From Daphnia pulex (lineage: Eukaryota > Arthropoda > Branchiopoda > Diplostraca > Daphniidae), in NCBI RefSeq assembly GCF_021134715.1, contig NC_060025.1, positions 2,480,001 through 2,544,000 on the forward strand: a stretch of 64,000 nt of DNA. Direction: 5' to 3'. Below are positions 45,632 to 59,780 of this stretch, piece by piece (position 1 is the first letter of the stretch; each line of letters begins with the position of its first letter). The translations under genes were made by a program, and so were the position numbers. The notes below the pieces were generated by a model. It worked only from the letters and a program-made list of their open reading frames with translations, made no database searches and was not told where the DNA came from.

Positions 45632-46751
45632 TGAGAGATTCGCTATTATTCTGGACCGGGAAGTTGATGAGCTCTTTACAAGTGCTGATTGACTCTTTTC
45701 TCAAATAAAAATGAGTTTCTGTTTAATTCGACAAGCCTGCAGAAGTGTTTCTTGCTTATCTCATACATTTATGTCATGAAATAAATATCTTTTAAAGTAT
45801 AAACCTTCGTTTTCATGATGTACGCTTCACCTGTCAGGTTGGCAATTCTGTAACCACATCAAGATTTAACTGTTTACCAGTTTTCTTCTGCTGAGTATGA
45901 AAACAAAAGAATGAAAACTTAATAAGAAGGTATTAGCAAGTCCTGGTGGTCTGATTGAGTGCTGATCACTTAAGTAATCAATTTTGGATTATTTAACAAC
46001 GAAACAACAATAAGCAACTCTGAGTAATTGGTTTAAAAAAAAACTCTTAATGAATTAAAATAAATAATTTGTAGAACCATAACTTCCCTTTTTCAGCATT
46101 CAATGTAAAGGGAGAATTAATTAATTAAATACCCAACCTTATCAAGAGCAAAGATTATTATCCTTCCATCACTCCAAAACTGATGGCTGGCAGCTGTCAA
46201 TTAATGTCTCGTAAGATTTCTGCCAAACACAACAAAGTCGTCTGCAAACAAAGAAAAAACAATCAAACAAAAAGTCAAACAAAAAGAAGGAAAAACCAAA
46301 ATTAGAAGCCTGATCGACCTTCATTGTGAAACCAGAAGTGCCAGAAGCAACGGCCGTTGATATTTTTCTAATCTCGCCAAAGAATGTCAGCCAATTGACG
46401 CAGTTATACTTTTTACGAGTCTTAAACTATTACAACACAGATTCAAAGTTTATGCAGAGTCTAATACAGTCTACAGACAAAACAATCAAGAAACATACGA
46501 TGATAAGGCTTTTCCGCTTTGTACTGGATCGAACTGAAAGAATGACAACCGAGTATAATCTGTAATTACACTTTTACGGGATTAATCACAATTATCGTTC
46601 ATCTGAACTACGTGATGTTTTTCATACTTTGGATGTTGGAATGTGGAATACAGCAATCAGTAAAACAACAGAGGTTCTAGAGCAAACATTACAACTGATT
46701 CCATAATTGTTTCGTCATTGCCCATAGAAGTCAAGCAACTCAGCAGACGAA
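45632..46751. other. Intergenic between the GH18 genes
   Basis: AT-rich. Frames in 46326-46565 have no domain or splice support. Confidence 0.6.
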
Positions 46752-46789
46752 TATAAAATGCCCTGCGGTAATTAGTTACAAATCAGTTC
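46752..46789 (+). promoter_or_regulatory. TATA box and initiator of chitinase at 46867
   Basis: TATAAAA at 46752-46758 and TCAGTTC at 46783-46789, 33 nt apart. Confidence 0.85.
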
Positions 46790-46866
46790 GGTATAGGAAA
46801 TCATCAGCAATTGTTGAGCGGTTTGAAATATACACTATCCAAGTAAATCTAAATTTCCATTTTAGA

Positions 46867-48145
46867 ATGAGACTGCTTTTACTAGCGACTCTGTTCGTTT
46901 GCGGAGTAGTGCCGTACGCAGCGGCAGGCCGTTTTGTTTGTTACTTCCCAAACTGGGCCATTCAACGTCAAGGTATAATCAATTTAACTGTTATGTTTCT
47001 GCATAATTTATAAACCCGAATATATTATTGATGCAACAGATCCTTGGCAGTTTGGAGTGGAAAATATCGACACTAAATTGTGCACTCATCTCGTTTACTC
47101 TTTCGCCGATCTCGACGATTCCACACTGCAGATCAAATCCAGTAAACCGGTGGTAGATATCGTCCAAAAAGGATATCGCAAATTCACCGGATTGAAAAGC
47201 CAAATCCAAGTCTCAAGACCATGTTGGCCTTCGGCGGGTGGGGCGATTCCAACATCAACGACAAATATTCGCGGATGGTGTCCACCAGCGAAAACATCCA
47301 GACATTCGTCGACTCCGCTCTCCGGATGCTAGGCGACTACGGATTTGACGGGCTCGATGTAGACTGGGAGTTCCCTAGGACTGAGGCCGACAAAATCGGG
47401 TTCAGCAACCTTCTGGCTGCATTGAAAGAAGCTTTCGCTCCTTACAATTATATCCTTAGCGCTGCCGTTCCGGCTCTTCCGGCTGATCTCGGTAAAACGT
47501 CAGAGATAATAGTTTCATAAAATTTGGGTATACTTATTGGATTAGTTTACAGGTTACGACATTCCAGCCATCGAAGCCTCAGTCGATTTTATCAATTTGA
47601 TGACTTACGACTTGCACGGACCGTGGGAACCGGAGACGGCGGATCACCACGCTCCGCTGCGGAAGCGATCCTGGGAAACGGCCGACAACAACGTCGAGTA
47701 CAGCGTCGATTACTGGATCGCCAACGGACTCTCCGCCAATAAAATCAACCTCGGCCTGCCACTTTACGGGCACAGCTGGAAGCTCTCGTCCGATGTCGCC
47801 GTTCCACCTGCTCCGGCGGCCGGCGCCGGAACTCCTGGACCCTTTACCAACGTCGAGGGTTACATGGGCTATTTCGAAATCTGTCTTGCCGTCCAGAACG
47901 AAGGTTGGCAGGTTGTCCAAGACCCCGACCAGCTCACCGGACCCTACGCTCTGTCCAACACCAACGTCGTCAACTGGATTGGCTTTGACGACGTTGCCAT
48001 GGTAACCACCAAAAGCAATTTCATCCTCTCCAGGGGACTGGGCGGGGCCATGGTGTGGGAAATCAGTTTGGACGATTTCCGCGGCTCCTGCGGCGCCGGA
48101 GTCAATCCATTGCTGACGACCATTTCACGCATTGTGGTGGCGTAA
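46867..48145 (+). CDS. GH18 chitinase, single domain, 1-nt frameshift in exon 2
   Basis: Hydrolyses beta-1,4 bonds in chitin. Secreted: signal peptide MRLLLLATLFVCGVVPYAAA. Exons 46867-46972, 47040-47491 and 47553-48145. Motifs: GRFVCYFPNWA, LCTHLVYSFADLD, LKTMLAFGGWGD, catalytic FDGLDVDWEFP (complete), FINLMTYDLHGPWE, PLYGHSW and GGAMVWEISLDDF. No chitin-binding CBM14 domain, linker or anchor follows. In exon 2 the sequence AGCCAAATCCAAG (about 47200-47212) is one A short of the frame that both sides demand. Compensated, the product would be 383 aa. As written it stops early. It is either a recent null allele or a base-calling error in an A run. It lies next to the inactive paralogue, with which it shares introns at similar places. 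Confidence 0.88.
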
Positions 48146-49063
48146 CAGAAATTTTAATTCTTACATCCATTGAAAATTGAACGGAAAATTGATTAAATCA
48201 ATCATTTGCATACCTGCCCAGAGACATATGAATATACATAGATGACACAAATAGATTAAACATTTACAACTGCAAAATATTTGGTTTGATTGATATTGAT
48301 TTATTTGATTCCCGAATGACTAGCATTTCCAGTTTTAAAGAAAAAGAAGATGGAAAAATCAAGGTCAATATAATTGCTGTAGACGAGACAAGAGAAACGG
48401 TTTATTTTTTAAAAAATTGATCATGTTAATGTGGTCAGGTCAGGTCTCAAATTCACGAAGGGCATGGATTATTTGATTCGCAACGAATGGAACTTTTTAT
48501 TATTTATTTTTTGTTTTCAATTTCGGGGTTGATTTTATATATTGAAAGGGATTTCATACGGAGATCTATACATAATTTCATCCTCGTTTTACATAATTAA
48601 TTGCCAGCCGGTATAATATAATAGACTCCTAAAATATCCGATTCTCAAATTCGCACGAGAATCTAATATTATTATTATACTCACGGAAATGTACAAACAT
48701 TATAGTTTTTCAAAACAACTTTATCCGCAAAATCTCCTTTTTTTCTTTTTTCTTTTTTGAATTTTTAATAGGACGCCATAAAACGGCGCGTAGACGTTCA
48801 CGCGGGGATGTTCCGGGTGTTTTATTTTGGTAGATGAGGTATCCGAATACTTTGAATGCGGGATTAGAGCATATCCCGCCATGCGTGTGTAGTATAATTA
48901 GCATATCGTAGTCCGATACGATTAGACGCAATCCGGTTGCTGTGTAGAATTTTCGGGCCAGGCGTCAGATGTGCAACAACTTCTGGCCGGCCGGCCGGCC
49001 GCTTCTGGTGATAGAAAATGTCCAAATTTGTTTTTTGAAATGAAATGAATCCAGCACATTCAC
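48146..49063. other. Convergent 3' regions of chitinase and chordin-like gene
   Basis: A minus-strand AATAAA (48821-48826) lies about 240 nt after the chordin-like stop and may be its polyadenylation signal. More occur near 48490-48510. No other gene seen. Confidence 0.6.
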
Positions 49064-52000
49064 TCAATGAGTGTTGGCTTCCACTTCTATGGCTAAACAG
49101 CCCCTGCGGCTGGTGACTTCTTTCAAGGCCAAATTGCGCTCCAGCCGGCGGATCTTCTTCGGACATCCGGAATCGGGCAGACATTTCGCCTTTAATTTCT
49201 TTTCACGTTTGGAGAACCGCTTGACGTATTCTATTCAAATTTAATAATTTTTTAAAATTTACATTCATTACTAAATCAATTAAATTCAATTCAATTTTAC
49301 TGGTGGCGGTGGCGCCGAGAAGGACGAAGCGAAAGCGTTGACGTAACGCCTCCGACTGGTCCCTGGTCAGATCCTGGACTTTGTAGGTTGTCACGGTCGG
49401 TTGCAGCATCCACATGTGGTGTTCGATGGCCTGTCCGTCCACTACTTGCTGGAAAATGTACTGTTAAGAAAAGATAAAAAGAAAAATATACATGCCAATC
49501 AATCTCAACAAACAGTCCATCCATTAGCATCCGCCATTTTCTTTTTAGCGTTGCGCAATTTCGGTTTAATCGCACTGTCGACACTCTCTCCCGAGAAGAG
49601 AAGTAATAGGATATAACTATATCTAGAAAGTGCCGGCCAAAAGGCCCTTTGGCGTTGATCTGGCCCGGCGATTTTTTCTTAGAAATGAGTGAAATCATCA
49701 TAATTATCATGCGACACACGCGTTACTACACCAAAAGCTTTTACCAAACGTGCCGGGAATATTTGACAAAAAAATTTAGGCTCCCCCCCCCCCACCGAAA
49801 AAATAAATGTTGTGTGTGTCTTTCGATTTATTTTATTACCTGGATGAATTCGGAGGTGCTGCCACCGCCCTGGGCGCGGTGGACGATGACGTCATAATCC
49901 CTGGGCAAACACAAACTGAAGTTGCCGTGATGAGTCGACGATTTGATGAGCGCAGAAGAAGATGGCGGCGATAGACTGGGCCGCCCTGACGGCGATTTAT
50001 TCGTCCGGCCGCCACTGCCGGCCATTGCCGACGTCCTCTGAATGTTGGACCGCGTCCCGGCGGCAGAGACGGGCGAAGTTGACAACAGCGGAGTCATGGG
50101 ACCTTCTGTTCATCAGCGTAGGAGAAATAATTAAAAAAAATTAAAAACGAGACGGCCATCAGAGATCACATAAGACGGCCAGATTTTTATGTACCTTGAA
50201 TGCCACCCTCGAGCGGACAGACTGGGCAGCAGCGGCCGGTGACTTTGACGGGCCTGTCGCAGTTGAGCGCCGGCCGACTGGGACATTCCAGCCGTTGGCA
50301 TTCGATCTTGCCAGATTTGCATTTGCAATTGACGCAGTCCATCGGCCCGAACGGGCCCATCACCGGGTGCCAAGTCGTCCCGTGCAGGTAATATCTAAAG
50401 ATAACGTCATCAAGTTTTAAAATGTCACATCTCTTCATAATTGACAGCCAAATCAGCGTGCCGGAATGTTTTAGAACCCAAATTATATTGAAATAGTATT
50501 AAATACCGTCCGCCGGAGATGCAATCCTCCAATTTGCTGTTGCCGGTCCCTTCCGGCTGCTGTTGGATAATGACGGGCGAATTATCCATTTCGTCCACCC
50601 TTCCAGCTGGATCTAATTTGACATTGACACAATTTCAGTTGAACAAATCATTCAATTTTATTCGTATACTATACCTGGACAGACTGGGCAGCAATCGTCT
50701 TTGGTGCGGATGGGATTGTCGCAGTCCACTTTTGGGCAATCTTTCAGTTGGCACATGACCATTCCTCCCTGTGTGCAACAACAAGTTGTGGGTATTTCCC
50801 AACCGAAAACAGTCCAATCAGCGCGGATCCGGGATTGGGTAGATGCGCAGTGGGTTTGATGATGGGCGCAGAATAAGACGCAAAACAAAAACGGCCAACA
50901 CGCAGAATGATGACGTGAGAGCCGGGCCGGAGCGGTGGAATTTCCGATGCATAAATAATATAGAAGGCCAAAAAGGGCAAAAGATAAAAGAATTCGGTTT
51001 GGTCGTTAGTTAACAGTTTGCGTCAGTCGATGATTATATTCAACGGGCGCCAGAGTTCCAAGAAAAGAAAAGAAAAACCCGTCCGTCGTTCGCTATAAAT
51101 ATGTTTGGCGTTCATCGACGCCAAACAGATATAGTATGTAACATGTTATATACCCTCCCCTCCACCCCCTTTTTATTTTATTTTCTGTCGTCCGTTTGCT
51201 GTGCGGAGAGAGAGAGAGTTCTTTGTTTCGTTTCGTGTGTGATTTATCCAAACGCGCCAGTCTATTGGGAGGGGGTTCTCCCAGCACTCAATATTAGAAT
51301 GGAAGCCGTTTGTTTGTTTATTTTTATTTGATCTTTTGTTGCTTTTCTTTGGCTTCATGATTATTCATGATGTCATATACGTAAAGACAGAGCCGCCGCC
51401 TCTACATTGGCCGGCCACACGTCAAATTAGTCGAAAAGACTTGCGCAGCTGGTTTCTTTTTGCACACACATCCGCTGGATGATGTCGATTTCAACCAAAA
51501 AGCTCAGTCGGTAGTACATGTACATTTCGATTTTTCAATATTGGCAATAGGTTGGTTCATCAATTGGCGCTGGAACGATTTCAGTATAAATAATCCCAAA
51601 ATAAACACGACGAGGGACTTTTGAGAGCATCGCCATTCGCTGCTTCGATCGTAACAATCAAAAACAATCTGAAAAATATTCAAGCGAGTCGCGGGCGAGA
51701 AGCTATAGACAGCACAAGGCCAACAACAACAACAAACAACAACAGGGCGTGATGTTTTTACCCAAGTATTATAATACGTATAGAGATGAACACACAGCAC
51801 AGCAGCACGTCTTATAGGTTGGCTGACCCATAGGGATATTATATTAGACGCCGAGTGTGTGTGTGTGTGTCTGTTGGTTTGGAATTGAAAATTATGGAGA
51901 TGTCATGCAAGTGTTTGTTTTCTCCGAATAATATCAAAACAAAAACGGTTCCAAACATTTTTTTTTCCCGATTTCTCTTTTCGTGTTTAGCGCGCGCGCG

Positions 52001-54417
52001 TGAGCCTCGTTTTATATTTTATTTCTTTTCTTCTTCTTCTTCTTTTATAGACGTGAGCCTCTGTTATACTTTTGTTTTTCCTACGCACACATGGGTTGGC
52101 AGTTTAATGTCTGCTATATACTACGACTATACTATACGACTGGGACGTCATAGCAACTGACTATAAGGCCGGCCCCTACATAGTATATAGTACATTTCCC
52201 GCTGGAAAGAAATCTAATAAGGCTCGATGTGTGTGTCTTTCGTTTCGTTTCGTTTCGTTCCAGACACTTGCATGCCCAGCTATCCTTTCTTTCTATTTAT
52301 GGAAAAGGGAGAAGAAGAATATTATAAAAGCGCTTGGGCTATTGTGAAAGCATCGGCAACGTCGGGCGGTCAACTGGCGGTCATAATAATATCGCGAGAC
52401 GCGCGTGTAAAAAAAGAGAATTTCCCTTTTTTTTTCTTATTTTCTTATTTTTACAAAAGAAAATAAACGAGCAAGAGGCTGATGTCTTGTCGACCCCCGG
52501 AGAAATTTCAGACAAAAAACAATTCCGAGAGCTATACTCTATAGCATCTCATTTAGACAAGAAGAAAGGCAAAGGCAAAGGCGAAAGAAAAAGAAGAGAA
52601 ACAAATCATTAGGAATTCGATTCACGTTTGTCCCGCCAAGTTGAACGCTGCGGCGGCTGCTGCTGCTGCTATACAGATCGGCGCAGCAGCATCCAATAAT
52701 AATATGCTAATATTATTAGAGATCTAAAGGGTCCGAGAGAGAAGAAAAGAGTGTGACGGAATAAGACGGACACACACACACACGCCGATAGACGACATTC
52801 CAGCAACCGGACAAAACCCAAAAGGGGAAACAAAACCGAAAAATTCCAAATCAATTTGTTTTGCCCTAGCTCCCAGTCAACGCGTCTATAATACTCTGTT
52901 TGATGTGATATAACATTCCTCGGACAATTGATCGTTTTAGAGATTTCAATTAAACCCAAAAAAATTTACAAAAATTTCAACTGACCTCGCAAGAGCACTG
53001 GACGCACTGGTCGGCGTGCTCCGGTTTGAGACCGACGTTGGCCGAAGTGAATCGCTCCTTGTGGCGGTAGACGTTGCCGTTGTGCAAGCAGGTGACGCCC
53101 GACGACGTCGAACTGCCACCGCCGCCGCTCAGATCCGACAGGGAGAACGACGACACCGGAATCACGCTCTCCGGATGGAAGGCCCGAGTGGAAAATGTCG
53201 TCTCTTCTATACACACATTTCCAGAGAATCAAATATGTATAAGGTTGAAATATAAACAACTTGTGAAACATTGTCCGCCATTTTGTTCGACAAGGTGTTA
53301 TATAGTCGGAGAGAAAGAGTTGAAGTCAATATTGTTAACACATGCCAGATCCTCGATATTCTGTTATGTTTTTTGGGGTTTCATCACGTCAGGGGCCGCC
53401 TCACGTCGTTGACAGCGTGAAATAGCCGCGGGGTGATGATACAAGTTTCGTTCCAATTGAGATCTGAATTTTGAACTTACTGGAACAGTGGGCGCAGCAT
53501 TTGTTGTTGGCCGCCAATTCGGGAGAACTGCACTCCTGTCCGCCGCACTCGTGGATCGTGCAATTGATTTTCCCGCCCTGCAATTTAAAAAATAATAATG
53601 ATTATTATTTTTAAATGATTAATTATATCTTTTTATAATATTAATTATCTAATATCTATTCATTATATCTTTAATTTAAAAATAATAATTTTAATAATTT
53701 AAATAATGAACCAAAAATGGAATTGAAATTTAAAAATTAATTTCAATAATTTCAATAATCAACCGATTATCGAATTGATCATTTTTGTCATACCTCTTGG
53801 CAGATGCAGGCGACGCAGTGGAGAGCTTCACGCTGTCCGAGCCGCGGGTACCAGACGTCACCGACCGCGTAATTCCTCGACGTGAAAGTGCAGGTCCCGG
53901 CTGCCGTCTCGCTGGGGCTGGTGGCCATTGCCATCAGTCCCGGACCTATAACCAAACAAGAAATATTAAGCTTCTCTATTTCTCTATTATTTCTACTATA
54001 TTTTGACGACAACTTTTTTCAGACTCGTCTGTCAACGCCGAGAGAGATTATAGCTCTTATACACACACACACACACACACACACTAGAATTGTTTTACCA
54101 ACACACACACACAAAACAATACAAAAAGTCTCCCGTTGAAAAAATCTATTTGCAGAAGCCTATCTCCCCCCCATAGAGAAAAAAAGACCCTTCAGAAAAA
54201 GCCTTCAAGGCCTGTCCAAACAATGGGCTCTTGTAACGGAAGGAAATGATGGATGTCTATACCATTACACGTAATACACACACACACACACATGTGCCGG
54301 TGGCCTAGTTTTTTGTTCCCCCCTCACCCTGTCAGCTGTTTGGTTCAATTATGTACCTGTCAAGAATGACGACAGGGAAATGAGTAGCAGCGTTGTCGAA
54401 ACGATTCGATTCTTCAT
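49064..54417 (-). CDS. Secreted chordin-like protein, three VWC domains
   Basis: Extracellular BMP/Dpp-binding modulator of the chordin-like (CHRDL) type by architecture. Ten exons: 54357-54417, 53794-53945, 53481-53577, 52986-53206, 50675-50768, 50507-50612, 50195-50394, 49840-50105, 49301-49460 and 49064-49230. All have GT/AG ends with compatible phases, giving 507 aa. Signal peptide MKNRIVSTTLLLISLSSFLT. Each VWC is split over two exons and has all ten Cys: VWC1 (CTFTSRNYAVGDVWYP to CCAHC), VWC2 (CLHNGNVYRHKERF to CCPVC) and VWC3 (CISGGRYYLHG to CCPVC). The C-terminal third is Ser/Pro-rich, then a basic segment (KYVKRFSKREKKLKAKC) with the last Cys pair. The first Met was chosen because it opens the signal peptide. 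The 2.2-kb intron 4 is far longer than the rest and could hold regulatory DNA. Confidence 0.9.
50769..52985 (-). other. Large intron 4 of the chordin-like gene
   Basis: Runs between the exons coding the two halves of VWC2. It contains simple repeats, (GT)n at ~51857 and CTT/TTC runs near 52025, and short frames that lack support. No nested gene recognised. Confidence 0.7.
54061..54084. repeat. (AC)12 microsatellite
   Basis: Perfect dinucleotide run in intron 1 of the chordin-like gene. Shorter AC runs follow at ~54100 and ~54275. Confidence 0.95.
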
Positions 54418-56543
54418 GGCGATCCAACACTTTTCCGATTCAAACTGATGGAATTTTAATAATCAGAAAATGAATCAGACACAATTTCCGTTTGTGACTA
54501 ATAATCTGTGGCAATGATGACGTAAGTCACTTAAAAAATTGTGGTGGAAGAAATCTAAAAGACAAGTGAACGCAACGGCGGTCGGCAGAAGACTGACTTT
54601 GGGGGGCTTGCGGGGAGCACGTGTTATGTTTCCCCATTTTCTTTCGCTTCTAACAGCCCTCCGGCTCAATTGTTCTCTTCTCTACTACATCCTCGCGGTG
54701 TAAAACTGCGTGGAACATCCGCAGAGGGGCGTGTGTATAGGGGGTGCTGGCAGCAGCACGTCAATACACAAAACACACACACCCACTTTCCTAAAGATAT
54801 ATACACAAACAACGTGGACTTATTTAACTCGCAAGTGCAATGAGAGAATAATGTCATTCAATTTTCCATTTAACTTTTTTTATTTCAAAATTTTTATGTT
54901 GCCGAGTCAATCGAGAGTGATCAATCGAGCCGAGATGGAAATAGAAAATAAAAAGTATGGACGACATTTTATGTTTGGACTTTGGAGGTTGATGGATTTG
55001 TCGCGTTCGCCACAAACGGACCCGGTGAACCCGCTGTAGTCGACATTATATCTCACTTTTGTTTCTTTTGTTTCTTTTCCCTCCGAGCGCGGGGAATTTT
55101 CTATCTATAAACCTATACGTAACAACCAAATAACACACCAGAGCAGACGAGCAACTTTAGATGATATAGTATAATAAGCAGCACGGAACGCACAGATATA
55201 GTCCCCGCTGTGCGGGTGGAAACAAACCAATGTTCTATATTTATAACATATATCGGTCGTCCGCATAGTCCAGTTGGACACAACAATATGGCGCAATGTT
55301 ACGTAAAAGTAAGAATTGCACTTGTGTGTGTCTATTCCTCATGCGATCGCCTTATATGTGACATTGATGGAATAACCTTTCACTGATGGGGGCTTTTTAT
55401 TAGGCTACACATCGCATACACAACTCACGTTATATTTAAACATTGTGCATGTGAACATACACAAAGAAAAAAACTCTTTGGATTAAACCGGACACTAAGT
55501 CCGCAATACAAAAGGTATATATAATACAGCATGAACCATTATGTATATGAATGAAGGCTGTTTTTAAACCTGTTTAAAACAGCAGTGTAATACATTGTAA
55601 AAAAGTTGCTGCGGTTAAATATAGCTGTGCGGTGTAGTGTATATAGGCGCTAGCTGCTGGCAGGCCGCCGACTGCAGCTCTTCCGGGCGTGTGTGCATGT
55701 GTATAACTGTGTATAGACTCGCTTCATTAGCATCTTTTTCCCTCGCACACGGTGGTGGACCTGTGTATATACTGTTAGCCTATAACCAAATACACGTGCT
55801 TGCTGCTGCCTTCCATAATGCCCCTTTGAGCTGCTGTGGTCGCCGTGTGTCTAATACCATTCATCCGCGCGGTGATGAATGTGCTGCGTACCCAACAACC
55901 TCCAGCCCAGCACAGTCCCGGCTAACAATCAGTTGGAAATATACTATAGTATATGGACTGCCTGACATAACAATCTATTTTGAAAAATAAAACTGCTGAT
56001 GTCTATATAGGATATAACTCTAGTCTAAGAAATATACGAGCTGTTCTGCTGATGTCGTTGACCTATTATTATCACAAACATGCACAATGGGCTTTGATTT
56101 CTTTTTCTCTTATTTTGCTTGGAGATGTTTAGAGCAGTTGGCGGTTGTTTGAAGACATTCAGCACAGAGTAATAAATATAGAAATGCAACTGAATGTCAG
56201 CTCGCATTGGGTGCGCTGGGAGATTTTCAACGATTTCAAAATAGAATAATATAGTAGACGTGCACAATCAAGTTGTTTTGACTGGTTCGCTATATACTAT
56301 GCACACATTCTGTAATGATTTCAAGTATATCGTGTTGAAGAGGGCGTGACGTAATGCGCCATTGGCGTCTGCCAAAAAAGAAAATGTTTCGGGAAAAGAA
56401 AAATAAACGTGACTGGGACTTCATCCGGGAAACGCCCACCAGCAGACTCATCCCCACCCAGCAGCAGCATCACCGAGTCTATAAATCTTGCGATGATAAT
56501 AATAATTGAGATGCTGCTGGACTATGACAATGGATCAATCACG

Positions 56544-56571
56544 CGTTCGTTCGTTCGTTCGTTCGTTCGTT
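56544..56571. repeat. (CGTT)7 microsatellite
   Basis: Seven perfect tetranucleotide repeats. Confidence 0.95.
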
Positions 56572-57876
56572 ATAATATTATCTATCGCCTTTGAATTGCA
56601 TCGACACGCTTCGTGAAAAACTTTTGCCAGAGCGGCACACCCATTTTCACGATGTTCACGACTTGTAAATGTATGCACAACATGACGCAATTGACGCTTG
56701 GTTAAATAAAATCGTCTGGAATTCCAACTTTTCTTGGAATTCCACCGTCGATATTATATAAACATCGATTGAATTATTTTTTGGTTAATAACGAATTCCT
56801 CAGAAATTATTGGTTGGCGCTGATAACTGAAATAAGATGCTGGCAAACAAAATAATGAATAGTACACCGAAGAAACAAATGAATGATTCGATCAAAACAG
56901 AATAAAAATAAAAGAATGTTAATTTTGTTGAGTTACATAACGTCAATATGAAATTTTTGGGCTGGAAGAGAAAGCCGAGACGAATTCAATCGCAATCAAT
57001 CAAATAAGCTTGGCCGTGTGTGGTCCTATAACCACACGTCGTAGGCTACTACACATATACAAATTATATTCACCCGCACAATCAAAATTTAAAATATCGT
57101 ATAGCCATTATTATGAATGAAAGAAGAATCAAAAATGATTTTAAAATAACCATACTATAACCAATAAAATGTATACGTTGCAGTAATAGGAAGAGCGGAC
57201 GTGAGAAACCCAACCACTCCGTCCGGATATACATGTCATCGAAATCTTGAGTGCGTATAGTAAAAAGTAAACGACGGTGGCGGACGCAATTAGAAACTAC
57301 TGGGCGGAAATGTATAGCATGTCACAGCCGTTTTGTTTGTCGCGACCTATACACTAATTTTCTTTAAGTTCTTGTAGTGAAGCGACCCTTATAGAGTTTC
57401 TCGGAAAATGTCTACGACCTAGGCCAAGACGGTATTTCATGTAAATACTTCTTAAACGCCATGCCAGAACACAAACCAACACACGGCCCTTTCTTCATTG
57501 CGATCCATTACCATTCATCTTCTTCTTTCTCATGGACCTGTCAGGAAATTCTCGGAAATTTCTATTTGTTGACTATAAGCTGCACCCCTCAAAGCCTCTG
57601 AGCTCCAATTATAGGCCTAAACGATATCCCCATTTATTAGCTAATACAAACTTACCGCAGACATCATCCGAGAGTGAATATAACAGGATTATTACATAAA
57701 CATTATTTTTAAAAGAAAATAATAATTCATCCATCCAAAAAACAAAAAGTGAATTGTATTACTCTGAAAAATGTTGTCCGTGCACTTATTACCCGGCTGG
57801 GTCAACAGCCTCCCGTCAACTAGAACGCGTTCACATTTCTCCTGCATTTCTCGTTTCTTTTTCTTGGGGCTACGGA

Positions 57877-57890
57877 GGGGGGGGGGGGGG
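57877..57890. repeat. G14 homopolymer
   Basis: Fourteen consecutive G. Potentially polymorphic and prone to sequencing error. Confidence 0.9.
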
Positions 57891-59780
57891 TTGATGTATG
57901 CGGCGGATGGTTTCAAAAAACCTCGAGATTCCATCACATGAAGACGACACATCTTGACGTTTATTGACTTGATGGATTATACATCCATCCCGTCCGTTCT
58001 TTTTATTTTTTGTTTGTCGCATCTCATCAAAGTTTCTCGGAACCCAATTACCTCATTCGTCGAATTTCGACTTTTCCCAGAACTCTATAAAAACCACCGA
58101 CAATATTCCTGTTCGTTATCCAATCCTCTTTTTCTTTTATAAGACACACACACATTTAACAAGATCAAAAAGCTCTCTTTTATTGCATGTGTGTGGTTGG
58201 GTTATAATATGGACCCGCCTAAAGGCTCGACGTAATCTGTGAGCGGGACGGCCGAATCAACGAGTTGATGGGGGCCGTTGAATAACTATATTATATTAAT
58301 ATCCAGTTCTAAATACATGTATACAACGGGCTATCAACCGTCAAGAGATACTATTACATGCTTTGATTTTTTTACGAGGAACGTGACCGTTTCCTATATT
58401 ACCTGTGGCTTCCAGCAGCAGCACTCGAAAAGGGGCCGGGACGAACCCGCTGACCCGCTCGTGTCGTGATGCCGAAAACACATCTACGATATCGACAACA
58501 ACTAGTTTGAGGCGAGTTTTATATTCAAAGAGCTCTGATGATGGGCGAGTCTATTACAATAAATAATACCGAGCGGCTACTTTAATAGTCGCATATTACT
58601 CACATCTCAAAAAACACAAAACAATGCAACTATAGAAGACAAAGAACGAATTATAAATCATTAATGGACTTAATGGTATAGCTAATGTTTGAGTTGTCAC
58701 GAAATCTTCCAAAAGTTTCCTGAGTTGCCCAGCTGTGCATTGTCTACGAACGCATAATTTTTAACTTGACATTTCGGTCGATTCAACACTTTTTTAAAAA
58801 GATAATTAGCTTTTTCACGTTGATTTTTTAATTAGCTGGATTTACGCAAGATGAAACTTGAAAGTGACTAAGTGAGAGGCCGAATGCTGTTTAGTATCTT
58901 TCTCATCTCAAAACTTCGTTGTTGTTATTATCTGTCATCACATTAACCATGCATTAACTCGCCGATTTTCTTTTCACTCCAGAAATGAAATTCTCAGCCA
59001 AATAATCAGCAGTTGACTTGTACAGTTTACACTTTACTCAGCAATTGTTGGGAGCTCGTAGGTCGTCGGTGAAAGATTTATCGTTTCCTTTGTCGACTCG
59101 GGCAATCCTTGGCCTGGTCAGTTATAGGGTTATGGGAGATTATTTTTTAGTGTCTACAGAAGATTTTATTTTTTGTTGTTGACTAATTCGGTTGTAAAAG
59201 ATTCTAGTTTGGCAGCCCTTGATTGCTTTTTCCTGTCATGGGGGTCTCTAAAATGCTGGCGGCAATCAACAAAAATGTTTTTATTGATTTCTTTTATAAC
59301 CTATTGGTTAACCTATTGGCTGAACTGTGCTAAACATTTGTTTGATTGAAATGAAAAACATTGGATGACATCTGTGGTGTGCAGCATAACACAGTGTACT
59401 TAGGTACTAAATTTGTTTAACGTAATTGATCAAAGTTGAGTGTTTGTGATTTTTCTTAACATACAGCATAGAATCATTCTTATTTCTATTGAACCTTTGA
59501 AACATTCTGTATTCTAATCAATCTTGTAATTTCTAGTGGTGAAGTCGGCGGTCGTAGACGTGAATTGGCTATTAATAATCAAAATCGACAGTTTTTCCCT
59601 TCTGATGCCTCGTTAGCTTCAATCTAGATCCACTCTTCCGGATACATTTCAATCTTACCTTCACATGAAGACGTGCAAAAATTTTCGACTAGCAAATCCG
59701 GCCTTGGTAACGACTCTTTTATTTTAATTTTTACAAGATCAGTTTTAATATTTTTTAAAAATTTAAGCGAGCCTCGATTA

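Larger units (their letters stand above)
54418..59780. other. Large gene-poor interval upstream of the chordin-like gene
   Basis: 5.4 kb with only short frames. It contains many microsatellites and palindromic AT stretches. It may include the promoter and distant enhancers of the chordin-like gene, but I cannot point to a specific site. Confidence 0.55.

Noticed and set aside
55637-55990. 117-codon Cys-rich frame
   Set aside because: Lies in microsatellite-rich DNA, lacks a signal peptide or Cys pattern of a known family, and has no splice or promoter support.
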